Positions 33,451 to 43,794 of a stretch of DNA of 64,000 bases are shown in pieces; the first letter of the stretch is position 1, and the number at the start of each line of letters is the position of its first letter. Origin of the DNA: Coptis chinensis. Its lineage: Eukaryota; Streptophyta; Magnoliopsida; Ranunculales; Ranunculaceae. The position numbers and the translations under genes were made by a program. The stretch is taken from NCBI GenBank assembly GCA_015680905.1, contig CM027381.1, forward strand, positions 90,483,501 through 90,547,500, given 5' to 3'. Below the pieces are notes generated by a model, which saw only the letters and a program-made list of their open reading frames with translations, did no database searches and had not been told where the DNA came from.

Positions 33451-34095
33451 GTGGTAGCTAGGTTCTAGAATTTTTAGCTTCGTAATTTATTCAAGTGTCA
33501 TCCATTTATGACTCATAATAATTCCACTATATCACGTGCAGGTCAAATACCTTATTGCACTATGCCACAATATTTAGAAATATCTCAATATATCTCATAA
33601 CTATTTCATTCTATCACGTGCCAATATATTATTGCACTACGCCACACTCCCGTGGGAAAATATTCACCAATACTATACTACCTCATAGTAGCATCTCACA
33701 TATATAATAATGGAGCGTTTATATAAAGTTCTCAAAGATGTTGCATTTAATCGATATATCCCAACATATTATATAATGTCACAATATCAACGTCAAATCT
33801 TAATTAGATAATGACAACCAAATTTATACAAGCTTCCACAGTATTTTAGCATTTGATTTGTCCATACAATTTACAACATAAAATGTAGCACAATAAACAG
33901 TCCACAGTCCACAATCAAAACCCAATATATATATGGTTTACACACTACTCATATCAAATCTTAATTAGATAATGACAAACAATGTTATATAATTTTCGAC
34001 AATATTTTATTACTACATTTGTCCATATTCTTAAACATGTGAAAAAAACGGGAAAAAGTTAACATTCCACAGTCAACGGTCAAACTCAAAGTCAA

Positions 34096-34300
34096 CATGT
34101 CATGGTCAAAGTCAACATTCAACGGTCAACGTCAAAGCCAACACGTCATGGTCAAAGTCAACATTCAACGGTCAACGTCAAAGCCAACACGTCATGGTCA
34201 AAGTCAACATTCAACGGTCAACGTCAAAGCCAACACGTCATGGTCAAAGTCAACATTCAACGATCAATGTCAAAGCCAACACGTCATGGTCAAAGTCAAA
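34096..34300. repeat. 46-bp tandem repeat with W-box and TGACG cores (3' LTR)
   Basis: Four full units and a partial one start at about 34095, 34141, 34187, 34233 and 34279. Each unit holds four GTCAA (TTGAC on the element's sense strand), three of them in the TTGACC/TTGACT form, and two CGTCA (TGACG). Because 46 is not a multiple of three, all plus frames stay open and give spurious ORFs. Confidence 0.9.
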
Positions 34301-35844
34301 CTATCGTTTTCTATGTTCAACAGGTGCGTGGTCATAGCCATGGTTCATGGCTAAGGTCAAAGTGCATGGCTCATGAGCTCATGACTAAGGTAATGGTTCG
34401 GACCCAACTGGCCAAGCCCAAACCTTAGAACCCAAAAGTCTAAATGTTGAAAGACCCATATTTAAAAAGAGTTCAAACCCTGGTCCTAAACGATCAAGAA
34501 ACCCGACCGGTTTAACCCTACCATAAACTTATTTGGCTCAACTTGAAAATTTCAAAACCAAATGGATCTCTCCTGCGATCCATTTCAAATTTTAGGGACC
34601 AGCCCACATAAACCTTTTAAACCGGCCCAACCACTAACTCATGTTTAGGCCCAAGACAATATGAATGAAACCGGCCCAACAACTAACCCACCTAAGGCCC
34701 AAGCCCCAGGCCCAACCGACCAACAGGTCGTCTCCCTCAGCTGGTAACCAGCTCTCCTCCACCGCCAGCAGCTCAAGTCCGGCCACCACGCCTCACTTCA
34801 TCAAGTCGGTTCGACTCCTTTTGAAAAACCAAACCACTTTAATAAACGCGAAATCTTCAATTCTTGAATTCCCCATCTTCACCAAATCTAGATCTGAGAA
34901 ATCTCTGGCCGCCATTAATGGTTTCTCCAAGCTCCACTCGACAGCACTACTGCCAAGCCCCCACTCAACCAAACATCCACAACCAACAATAGACCAACCC
35001 ACCATACAAAATCACAGTTCAAACTACACAAATCCACACCACCAGTATAGCAGTATCAACCTTGGATCCGACCGCCATTGATGCCGGATTCCAAGCTTCG
35101 ACCGCCCCATCCATCCCAACAGTCAATCACCCCACTATCATCCATCATAATCCCACAATCATAATCCAACATCGTAACACAGTAAATCTAATACTACGGT
35201 TCAAAATAAAAATCGGGCTTCCTTGCGGTTGGACTCGCGATGCCGCCATTGACGACCTCTTCCGAGCTCCAACAGCACCCAACCTCCAGCACGCCATCCC
35301 CCACTACCACCAAACCAAAAATCAACCCACACACAACACAGTATACCATTTTCAAACCATTTACACGACCACGGTTTGTTTGGGCTCGCACCGCCATTAA
35401 CGGCCCAAATCAAACTTCGACAGTTAAATCTCCATTTTCCGAGTTTCAACAGATTTTAAATCAGTTTTTAATAACGACAGTTTTACCAATGACAGGACGA
35501 ATATTACTAACAGAATAATTAACATATTTCATGAAATAGAAAAATAATCTACTCACCTTAATCCCAAGCTCCACGAATCCTCCTAGTCCGGATCGTCGCG
35601 TTCCAACGCTCTAGAAATCCAGCTTCTATCTCTGCCTCCATTTTTATTATTATTATTCTTTTTTTCTCCCGGAACCCTATTCTCTAGAACAATACGAATA
35701 TATACTTGGGTTTGAAACCCAAGCCCAACGCAGACTCGGGCCCAGAAACCAGGCCCATGTATCCCAAATCCAATCCAGTCGATTTTTAAATAAATAATTT
35801 AATTAATTAATAAATAATTCCGTATTTTAAATACGGGCGTTATA

Positions 35845-37470
35845 GCTATACACATCTCAAAAGAATCTCGTCCCGAGATTTGGAAGTAAATCTATACGAA
35901 CAAATAACGTTGGTTATTAACTTAGAACCTACACAAGAATGTACCGGGATTAAACTTAAGCAAGATAACGTTGATATTAATTATTTTTAAATAATTCCAG
36001 AATATATGTCCTCATGCCATTACAAAATCTATACTAGTTTAACTGTCTATATTAAAACAAATTATTATTGTCACTTAAACGCAAGATAAATATATCATTT
36101 CTCATTAGCATGCTATTTCTTGACCCGTAGCAGACTCTACGAAAATTAATATTCTACTTAACTAATCAATAATATGGAGTAAGTTCATCCCTGCATAAAA
36201 CATTATGGAGTATTTCATTATCATGCACTAAAGAAAAATTAGTGCCCTAATACACTTAAAATAAAAATCACTCATGTCATGGATACTACAATAAAACTTT
36301 ATATTTACTCTACTCATGCTATCAGAAATATTAAATTTAAAACAACCTTGAATCCTAATTCATGCTTGCAACTGGATCAAATATAGCACGTATAAAAAAA
36401 AAAAAAATACGGAAACAAAATAATTCAGAATAAATACTCGACGTTCGTTGCTATTATTATTATTACTAATTATTTTAAACGGTGAAAAGATTCAAAAATT
36501 AATCTCCATATACAATGACAATTAAGATAAGACTTGCTACCGTATAACCCGAATTTTAAAATATTAGGATAATATAAACTCACTTCTAATATATCACCCA
36601 TAACAAGTTATATTCTCACGGTAATATTTATGAACCATAAATCAAGGTATATATTTAAGAATACTCGAATATGCAAAAATCAATATGAAACAAATTTAAC
36701 AATATTAATCTATCATGCCATGTTGGTGACACACTATTATCATCCTATACCAGGCAATAGTTCCTCTATATACAATAATATAAAAACGTGTATACGCAAG
36801 TATACACATCTCAAAAAGAATACACGTATATTTTATTATTATTTATTTTATTTTTCTATTTATAATTAGTCACATCTAACAAATTAATCTCTTATACTTC
36901 AAAATACTATTCATCCATTAAAGTGTACGAGTGAGGCGAGATAGTTCCTCTAACACAGAGGCAATTAGTTCCTTACTCAATACGTCACAAAGTCATCCGT
37001 TAATACAACTCATTCAATATAGATCAAAATATCTCATTGTTTCTTAAATAATAACTTAATACTCAAATACAAAGTTCACATACAGGTTGTCATACTTAAT
37101 CCATACTCCATGTGAAAATGATCACCAATCAACAAAACATCCTTATAGCAGCACACATCATTTTGATCAAATCCGTTAATAATTAACATATTACACATAT
37201 AACCACTCCTCATATGATAAGGAAAATTAAAAAATCATTTCATATCCACTCCACAAGTAACTAATATAAATATACACATTACACATACAATCAAATCAAG
37301 AAAAATATTGACTCGCTTTATTTATGTATTTTTTTTTTCTTTATAAAAGTAAAACGACTAGCGGAAATAGTTTTGAAAATAAAACTTCTTAAACACTACC
37401 CATAAACCACAATCCGAGAATCACTTAGACTCACCTAAGTCTAAGCTAACCAAATGCTCTTATACCAAAC
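35845..37470 (-). other. Internal region of the long-LTR element (non-coding)
   Basis: 1626 bases, very AT-rich, with only short ORFs. The minus-strand end next to the 3' LTR keeps TCGGGACGAGATTC. The other end holds the PBS at 37456-37467. Nothing else is recognisable. Confidence 0.8.
37456..37467 (-). other. Primer-binding site of the long-LTR element
   Basis: The minus strand reads TGGTATAAGAGC, three bases after the 5' LTR. It is one substitution from TGGTATCAGAGC, complementary to initiator tRNA-Met. Confidence 0.85.
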
Positions 37471-40400
37471 TGTCACACCCCCGAATTTCGACAGAATTCG
37501 GAAAAACATTATTTGTTCCCGACTCTTCGATCTCCGAGGTGTGACGCACTCTTAACTTCCAAAAACCCATAAACAGTTTAAATATGCGGATAATAAAAAA
37601 CCAATAAAAATTTTAACTTAAACAAAAGTCCTCTTCATTACAAAAATTTACAAATGAAAATACAAATAACTTTGTCTCAACGGAAACTCTATATCACCTC
37701 AAGGGAAAACAAAACATATCCTGAAATGCAACGCTAACGCAAACCTCAAGCAGCAACCAATCTTCTTCAACACTAAACTTGTCAAGACTTATCAACTATG
37801 TTCATTTAATGAACACACCCGATAAGCAAACATGCAAATCGGGTCAGCATTATAAAAATACTGGTGTGAGTAGCTTTAAAATACAACATATACTTATACC
37901 AAATATATACACAATCCATATGGCAGTTAGTTCCTCCACCGAGCCTTTAACTTCCAAATCCACTAATACAACATCCTTAAGTACAATCATTAAGGCAGGT
38001 AGTTCCTCCAATCGAGGCCTTTAACTTCCCACTAACCACACAACAAACCATAATGCGATAATAAAAGGCATTTAGTTCATCCACGGTGCCTTTAGGTTCT
38101 AACTAAACTATAACCACCAAGTATATACAATCATCTATCTAAAGATATATCATTAACCAACATATTACCATAATTATATTAATTAAGGTTTTCTTTGTGT
38201 GTCCCTAAAATTCGCGTCGTATCTATGTCTTACCTAGTTTCCCTGGCTACCACAATCGCTTCCCAACACCGAATATGTACATCCACATGCCTCCCCTTAC
38301 ATAATGAATCACTCCGTGCGTAACTACCCTAAGCGGGATGCCGCACACCAGGTAACCCTCACACGAAAGCCATTATGTAAGTACTACCACTATTCGACAT
38401 AAAATATCGTGCGTCTCGTTCTATTTTGCGAACGGAATAATCAAGTCACTATTCGGCTATGCCAGAAGGGCCATTCAGATTCAAGCGAACGCCGGAAGGG
38501 GCCAATCACATTACTTACGCCGAAGGCCATTCAGATTCACTGAAACGCCAGAAGGGCCAATCACATTACTTATGCTCGAAGGCCATTCAGATTCACTGAA
38601 ACGCCAGAAGGGCCAAATCACATGAGTTGTGGTAGCTAGGTTCTAGGATTTTCGTTACGTAATTTATTCAAGTGTCATCCATTTATGACTCATAATAATT
38701 CCACTATATCACGTGTAGGTCAAATACCTTATTGCACTATGCCACAATATTTAGAAATATCTCAATATATCTCATAACTATTTCATTCTATCACGTACCA
38801 ATATATTATTGCACTACGCCACACTCCCGTGGGAAAATATTCACCAATACTATACTACCTCATAGTAGCATCTCACATATATAATAATGGAGCGTTTATA
38901 TAAAGTTCTCAAAGATATTGCATTTAATCGATATATCCCAACATATTATATAATCACAATATCAACGTCAAATCTTAATTAGATAATGACAACCAAATTT
39001 ATACAAGCTTCCATAGTATTTTAGCATTTGATTTGTCCATACAATTTACAACATAAAATGTAGCACAATAAACAGTCCACAGTCCACAATCAAAACCCAA
39101 TATATATATGTTTTACACACTACTCACGTCAAATCTTAATTAGATAATGACAAACAACGTTATATAATTTTCGATAATATTTTATTACTACATTTGTCCA
39201 TATTCTTAAACATGTGAAAAAAACAGGAAAAAGTCAACATTCCACAGTCAACGGTCAAACTCAAAGTCAAAGGTCAAAGTCAACATGTTATGGTCAAAGT
39301 CAACATTCAACGGTCAACGTCAAAGCCAACACGTCATGGTCAAAGTCAACATTCAACGGTCAACGTCAAAGCCAACACGTCATGGTCAAAGTCAACATTC
39401 AACGGTCAACGTCAAAGCCAACATGTCATGGTCAAAGTCAACATTCAACGATCAACGTCAAAGCCAACACGTCATGGTCAAAGTCAAACCGCTGCTTTTA
39501 TGTTCAACAGTAAGGGTCATAGCCATGGTTCATGGCTAAGGTCAAAGTGCATGGCTCATGAGCTCATGACTAAGGTAATGGTTCGGGCCCAACTGGCCAA
39601 GCCCAAACCTTAGAACCCAAAAGTCTAAATGTTGAAAGACCCATATTTAAAAAGAGTTCAAACCCTGGTCCTAAACGACTGGGCTAAACTAACCCGGTTT
39701 AACCCGGCCCATAAACTTATTTGGCTCAACTTGAAAATTTCAAAACCAAATGGATCTCTTGCGATCCATTTCAAATTTTAGGGACCAGCCCACATAAACC
39801 TTTTAAACCGGCCCAACCACTAACTCATGTTTAGGCCCAAGACAATATGAATGAAACCGGCCCAACAACTAACCCACCTAAGGCCCAAACCCCAGGCCCA
39901 ACCGACCAACAGGTCGTCTCCCTCAGCTGGTAACCAACTCTCCTCCACCGCCAGCAGCTCAAGTCCGGCCACCACGCCTCACTTCATCAAGTCGGTTCGA
40001 CTCCTTTTGAAAAACCAAACCACTTTAATAAATGCGAAATCTTCAATTCTTGAACTCCCCATCTTCACCAAATCTAGATCTGAGAAATCTCTGGCCGCCA
40101 TTAATGGTTTCTCCAAGCTCCACTCGACAACACTACTGCCAAGCCCCCACTCAACCAAACATCCACAACCAACAATAGACCAACCCACCATACAAAATCA
40201 CAGTTCAAACTACAGAAATCCACACCACCAGTATAGCAGTATCAACCTTGGATCCGACCGCCATTGATGCCGGATTCCAAGCTTCAACCGCCCCATCCAT
40301 CCCAACAGTCAATCACCCCACTATCACCCATCATAATCCCACAATCATAATCCAACATCGCAACACAGTAAATCTAATACTACGGTTCAAAATAAAAAAA

Positions 40401-41043
40401 TGGGCGCTTCCTTGCGGTTGGACTCAGCGATGCCGCTTATCGGGACGACCTCTTCCGAGCTCAAAGACACCAACCTCCAAAGACGCCATCCCCACTACCA
40501 CCAAACCAAAAATCAACCCACACACAACACAAGATACCATTTTCAAACCATTTTACACCACCACGATTTGTTTGGGCTCAGCTCACCATTAATGTTCCCC
40601 AAATCAAACTTCGACAGCTAAATCTCCATTTTCCGAAGTTTCAACAGATTTTAAATCGGTTTTTAATAACGCATAGCTTTACCAATGACGGAGATCTAAT
40701 ATTACTAACAGAATAATTAACATATTTCATGAAATAGAAAACTAATCTATTCACCTTAATCCCAAGCTCCACGAATCCTCCTAGTCTGAATTGTCGCGTT
40801 CCAACGCTCTAGAAATCCAGAGTCTATCTCGGCCTCCATTTTTATTATTATTATTATTTTTTTTCTCCCGGAACCCTATTCTCTAGAACAATACGAATAT
40901 ATACTTGGGTTTGAAACCCAAGCCCAACGCAGACTCGGGCCCAGAAACCAGGCCCACTTATCCCAAATCCAATCCCGCCGATTTTTAAATAAATAATTTA
41001 ATTAATTAATAAATAATTCCGTATTTTAAATACGGGCGTTACA
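37471..41043 (-). repeat. 5' LTR of the long-LTR element
   Basis: A 3573-bp copy. A 58-60-bp array (three units, 38455-38625) and a 46-bp array (four units plus a partial, 39275-39490) lie inside. A TTATTATTATTATT microsatellite occurs near 40845-40858. Confidence 0.9.
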
Positions 41044-41582
41044 TACTAGCTAGTGAACAGATCGGTGAGTTGCTCGAAGTTCTTTATCGAGTCTGGCTCG
41101 AGTGAAAAGAACCAATCGAGCGCGCCATCTTTAAGATTAGCTGGAAACAAACGACAATAGAGATGATCGAACTCTTGAGCACTATAGAGTACGTGCAAGG
41201 CTTTGAATGTAGCGTGCCACTTGTTGACTAGGACACGTGCTGCCATCGTACATTGGAAACCGTGGCTGAATGAAATATGGAGGAGAAGCTCTACTAAGTA
41301 CCTCAAAGAAGAAATAACGGGGGCCAGCGATATGTCTTCAACATCTTTTTGAACGATCCGAGTGGCGCCTTTCTTAACTGCACTTTGGTCGATCCTTTGT
41401 GACAATTCGTTAATCTGTTGATTAACCCCGTTGATACCATCCTCTGCTATGGCACCTGGTGGATTTTGCGTGTCCACTTGCGCACGCAAAGTAACATTCT
41501 CCTGCTTGAGCAGGGTACTGTGCTCGTTCATTGTATCTAACTGACCTGCCAAACTATGGGTTTGAGCTTCGAGGCTTGCCAT
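41044..41582 (-). pseudogene. gag 5' part of the Tat element
   Basis: The frame starts at 41582 (MASLEAQTHSLAGQLDTMNE). It has a probable coiled coil with leucine/asparagine/glutamine heptads, then IEDISLAP-like spacing, VLVNKWHATFKALHVLYSAQ and LKDGALDWFFSLEPDSIKNF, ending EQLTDLFTS. The codon after S is TAG, created in the TSD copy (CAGTA to TAGTA). The original gag continued with QYVHNR at 32127. This is a capsid-type gag interrupted by the long-LTR element. Confidence 0.85.
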
Positions 41583-41651
41583 GTTTCGTGGGCTTGAAGA
41601 TTTTGTTTCTTGGTTTTGGGATTTGTGAAGTAGTTTCTTAAGAAATCGAGA

Positions 41652-41666
41652 CCACAGATGGCGCCA
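41652..41666 (-). other. Primer-binding site of the Tat element
   Basis: The minus strand reads TGGCGCCATCTGTGG one base after the 5' LTR end, the expected PBS position. The usual tRNA for this PBS is not certain to me. Confidence 0.8.
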
Positions 41667-41667
41667 A

Positions 41668-42209
41668 TGTAAATGAGCATTTTGGTTATCCCTTACAAAT
41701 GTGGAGGAGGAGAAGGGGTTTAGAAATGGGAAAGACCAAGTTCGTTGTTGAGCGAACTGCCTACGTATCTATCTCTCGATTATGGGAGGAGAGAAGAATC
41801 AGGTCTGGCGTAGTTCATATGGGAGGTATTTATAGCTAGTGGATACGGATCTCTATCCAACACGTGTACTGACAAACACAAATGTATGGTTGAGATTGAG
41901 AAGGAGTATTGTAATGGTGTTGGTAGAAATTCTGAAATGATGGTGAGTGGTTGCAGTGGTTCGTAATTTGCGGAGACAGCATGTGTAAGCACGACCTTGA
42001 CAATGATTGCTTCTAGTAGATATGCTGTGTCAAGAATCAAAACACTCTGCATGAGGATGTGAGAATCGATCTGTTCTGCAGCGATCTCGTAGCTCGGGGG
42101 TATGAGCTGATGATGTAGATCGCTCTGAATGCAGCTCGGGGAAGTGTGGTATTTCCGCTATACTGGACACGTGCTTGATATTTTTGAATGAAAATATCAC
42201 TCCCTCACA
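41668..42209 (-). repeat. 5' LTR of the Tat element
   Basis: This 542-bp copy matches 975-1519 and is followed by TSD CCACT at 42210-42214. It carries CTGCCTACGTATC, similar to the TACGTAGGCA seen beyond the right inverted arm. Confidence 0.92.
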
Positions 42210-42720
42210 CCACTGATATTGTGAATGTTGTAGAAAGTTTTTCATCATTCTTCTTCTGTGCTACCATCAAAAGGAGTTCTAACCTCTCTAGATCATCTTC
42301 TTTCATGCTCTCACATACAATTCCAGTTCCATGTTTTACAATAAATGCCATAGCTTCAGGTGTAGACAATGACGCTGGCATTATCAGATCTCCCTCATTT
42401 CCTCTTCCTTCATCATCAACAATGATGACAAACTGCACTACCACCCCAAGTTATTATAAATAAAGAAAAAGAAAACTATTAAGTACGATCAAGCAATGGC
42501 GGTAACAATCCTTGCCTCGGCGAATGTCTTCAATGGCCTCTGGAATGTGCTAAAAGCAAGAAGGTACTAAAAACAAAACTTAATGATATCGGTAACCCTG
42601 TTTTTCTTGAGCGCGCTTTCTACTTTTTGAGTTTATTCCTTTTCTTCTTTGGGATCATCGCTAGATTCTATTTTTATAGTAATACTAACATCTTCAAGGA
42701 CTGTAGAGGGAGACTGTAGG
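42206..42720 (-). pseudogene. RIBA: 5' fragment of RIBA (DHBP synthase domain of riboflavin biosynthesis)
   Basis: Exon 42432-42206 on the minus strand, after a TGCAG acceptor, reads FVIIVDDEGRGNEGDLIMPA, then LSTPEAMAFIVKHGTGIVCE, SMKEDDLERLELLL and FTISV. That is the 3,4-dihydroxy-2-butanone-4-phosphate synthase domain of plant bifunctional RIBA (it also has a GTP cyclohydrolase II domain, absent here). Upstream is IPEAIEDIRRGK (about 42545-42510), whose donor looks mutated. Farther upstream is EDVSITIKIESSDDPKEEKE (about 42700-42630), followed by a TAA stop. The plastid enzyme cannot be made from this fragment. The Tat element entered at the exon's 3' edge. Confidence 0.82.
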
Positions 42721-42985
42721 GGTGGGAGTGGGAGGGAGTGATGATGCGGCGGTTAGGGCAGATGTTGGAAGAGAGATTAGAAAAGAAGATCTGATCTCAT
42801 GGATCTAGACGTTATGGATGGAAGTAGCATACTAGGTGGGAATCCTTCTTTTTGCTGTATCACAACTTGATAAAAGACAATGACAACCATTGGATGGAGG
42901 CCCTACGGGCCCCACACCACTGCTTTTTATTAGATAGATAATAATAATTTGTTATTCCCTAGGGTAATTAGGAAGTGGAAAGGGT
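42721..42985 (-). other. Upstream part of the RIBA fragment
   Basis: This may be the RIBA leader or transit-peptide region: a minus-strand ATG near 42833 opens MLLPSITSRSMRSDLLF before a stop. It ends at the inner edge of the right inverted arm. Confidence 0.4.
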
Positions 42986-43794
42986 TTGGTCTCTTAATGA
43001 CCTAATTTTGACAGTGGGGTTTAGTGTGGACTTATATATTCCATTGTAACCATTTTTGGTGGGATATACACATACCGACATAATGTGTGGAAATAATTGG
43101 ACTTCAATACTTTCGGCGAAATAGTAGACGGTGAGGTTTCCCAAGAGCTACTTTCTAGACCTACTATTGTGACTCATTATTTGGATACCGTTGGTTTGCA
43201 TTGCAATATACACTCACACATATCTCTATTTAAATTAATGGTTATCATTAGTAGGTCGGTTAAGTAGGTCAATTAGTAGGTTACTGTAGCATTACTGCCA
43301 AAAATCTGGTTGGTCACGATTTCCCTGAGATTCAGGTCTCAACATTAGATGGAAACCTTTGTGTAAAGGACATCCCACCAGTCACATGATCTGCACGAGA
43401 CTCACATACAATGACTCCCCCAATATAATGTGACCCCAGACATACGAGTTTCCGGCCTTCACACTTGCAAACAACTCCAAACACTCGCCATATCAAAAGA
43501 CTCGCATACTCAACACCCCAGCGAGCACCCAACGACTCGTCACTCAACCCTATCTCGTGACGTCATCACTTGCTACTGTAATCATTACTAACTTTATCCT
43601 TAGCCATTTTTCCGTCGTAACATATACACCATTACAACCATCAACCATCATTACACCCTATGCCAACTTAGATAAACCTAAATAACGCCTACACTTACTA
43701 CCTGCATGCCTTTCATGGACACATGTTATTTATCCTGACCGCACATCTGTACTCTTCTGTACATGTGTCGCATCCGATGCAAGCTCCTAATCCC
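42986..43794. repeat. Right arm of the large inverted repeat
   Basis: Reverse complement of 1-804. Beyond 43794 the sequence cannot be compared, because the left partner lies outside the window. The outer neighbour includes TATAAAAG (43795-43802) and GATACGTAGGCA (about 43905-43916), features common in plant LTRs. Confidence 0.85.

Larger units (their letters stand above)
32130..35844 (-). repeat. 3' LTR of the long-LTR element
   Basis: This 3715-bp copy is close to identical with 37471-41043. It has six units of a roughly 58-base repeat where the other LTR has three. Its last bases read GTTATA instead of GTTACA, a transition at the terminus. Confidence 0.9.
32130..41043 (-). mobile_element. 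Non-coding LTR element with 3.6-3.7-kb LTRs (LARD-like), nested in Tat gag
   Basis: The LTRs are direct repeats at 32130-35844 and 37471-41043, with TGTCACAC and GCGTTACA termini on the plus strand. The internal part is only 1.6 kb (35845-37470) and has no coding capacity. The PBS at 37456-37467, read on the minus strand, is TGGTATAAGAGC, one base from the initiator tRNA-Met PBS. This orients the element to the minus strand. The TSD is TACTG/TACTA (32125-32129 and 41044-41048), differing by one transition. The minus-strand sequence just before the 3' LTR (TCGGGACGAGATTC) resembles the pol end of Tekay/Del chromoviruses, so it may be a deletion derivative of that lineage. Confidence 0.9.
975..42209 (-). 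mobile_element. Ty3/gypsy LTR retrotransposon, Tat lineage (host of nested insertions)
   Basis: The two LTRs are in direct orientation and CCACT flanks both sides (970-974 and 42210-42214). The PBS beside the right LTR and the purine tract beside the left LTR place the element on the minus strand. Domain order is gag (41582-41044 and 32127-31200), protease (about 31160-30610), RT and partial RNase H (30264 to about 28930), then an antisense reading frame (2039-3608). The YIDDM box followed by VVKSK and the DPGSSCDILF protease motif fit the Tat/Ogre/Retand group. Removing the CACTA (3609-28908) and long-LTR (32130-41043) insertions leaves about 7.0 kb. That is short for Tat, and integrase is missing. 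Confidence 0.9.

Noticed and set aside
34097-34428. Overlapping plus-strand ORFs rich in SKSTFNGQRQSQHV-type repeats (also 39214-39613)
   Set aside because: They arise because a 46-bp tandem repeat without stops keeps all three frames open. They lie inside LTRs and are opposite to the element's sense.
34665-35081. 138-residue ORF conserved between 34665-35081 and 39851-40267
   Set aside because: Both copies are in the LTRs of one element, so similarity comes from LTR identity, not selection. No domain is visible.
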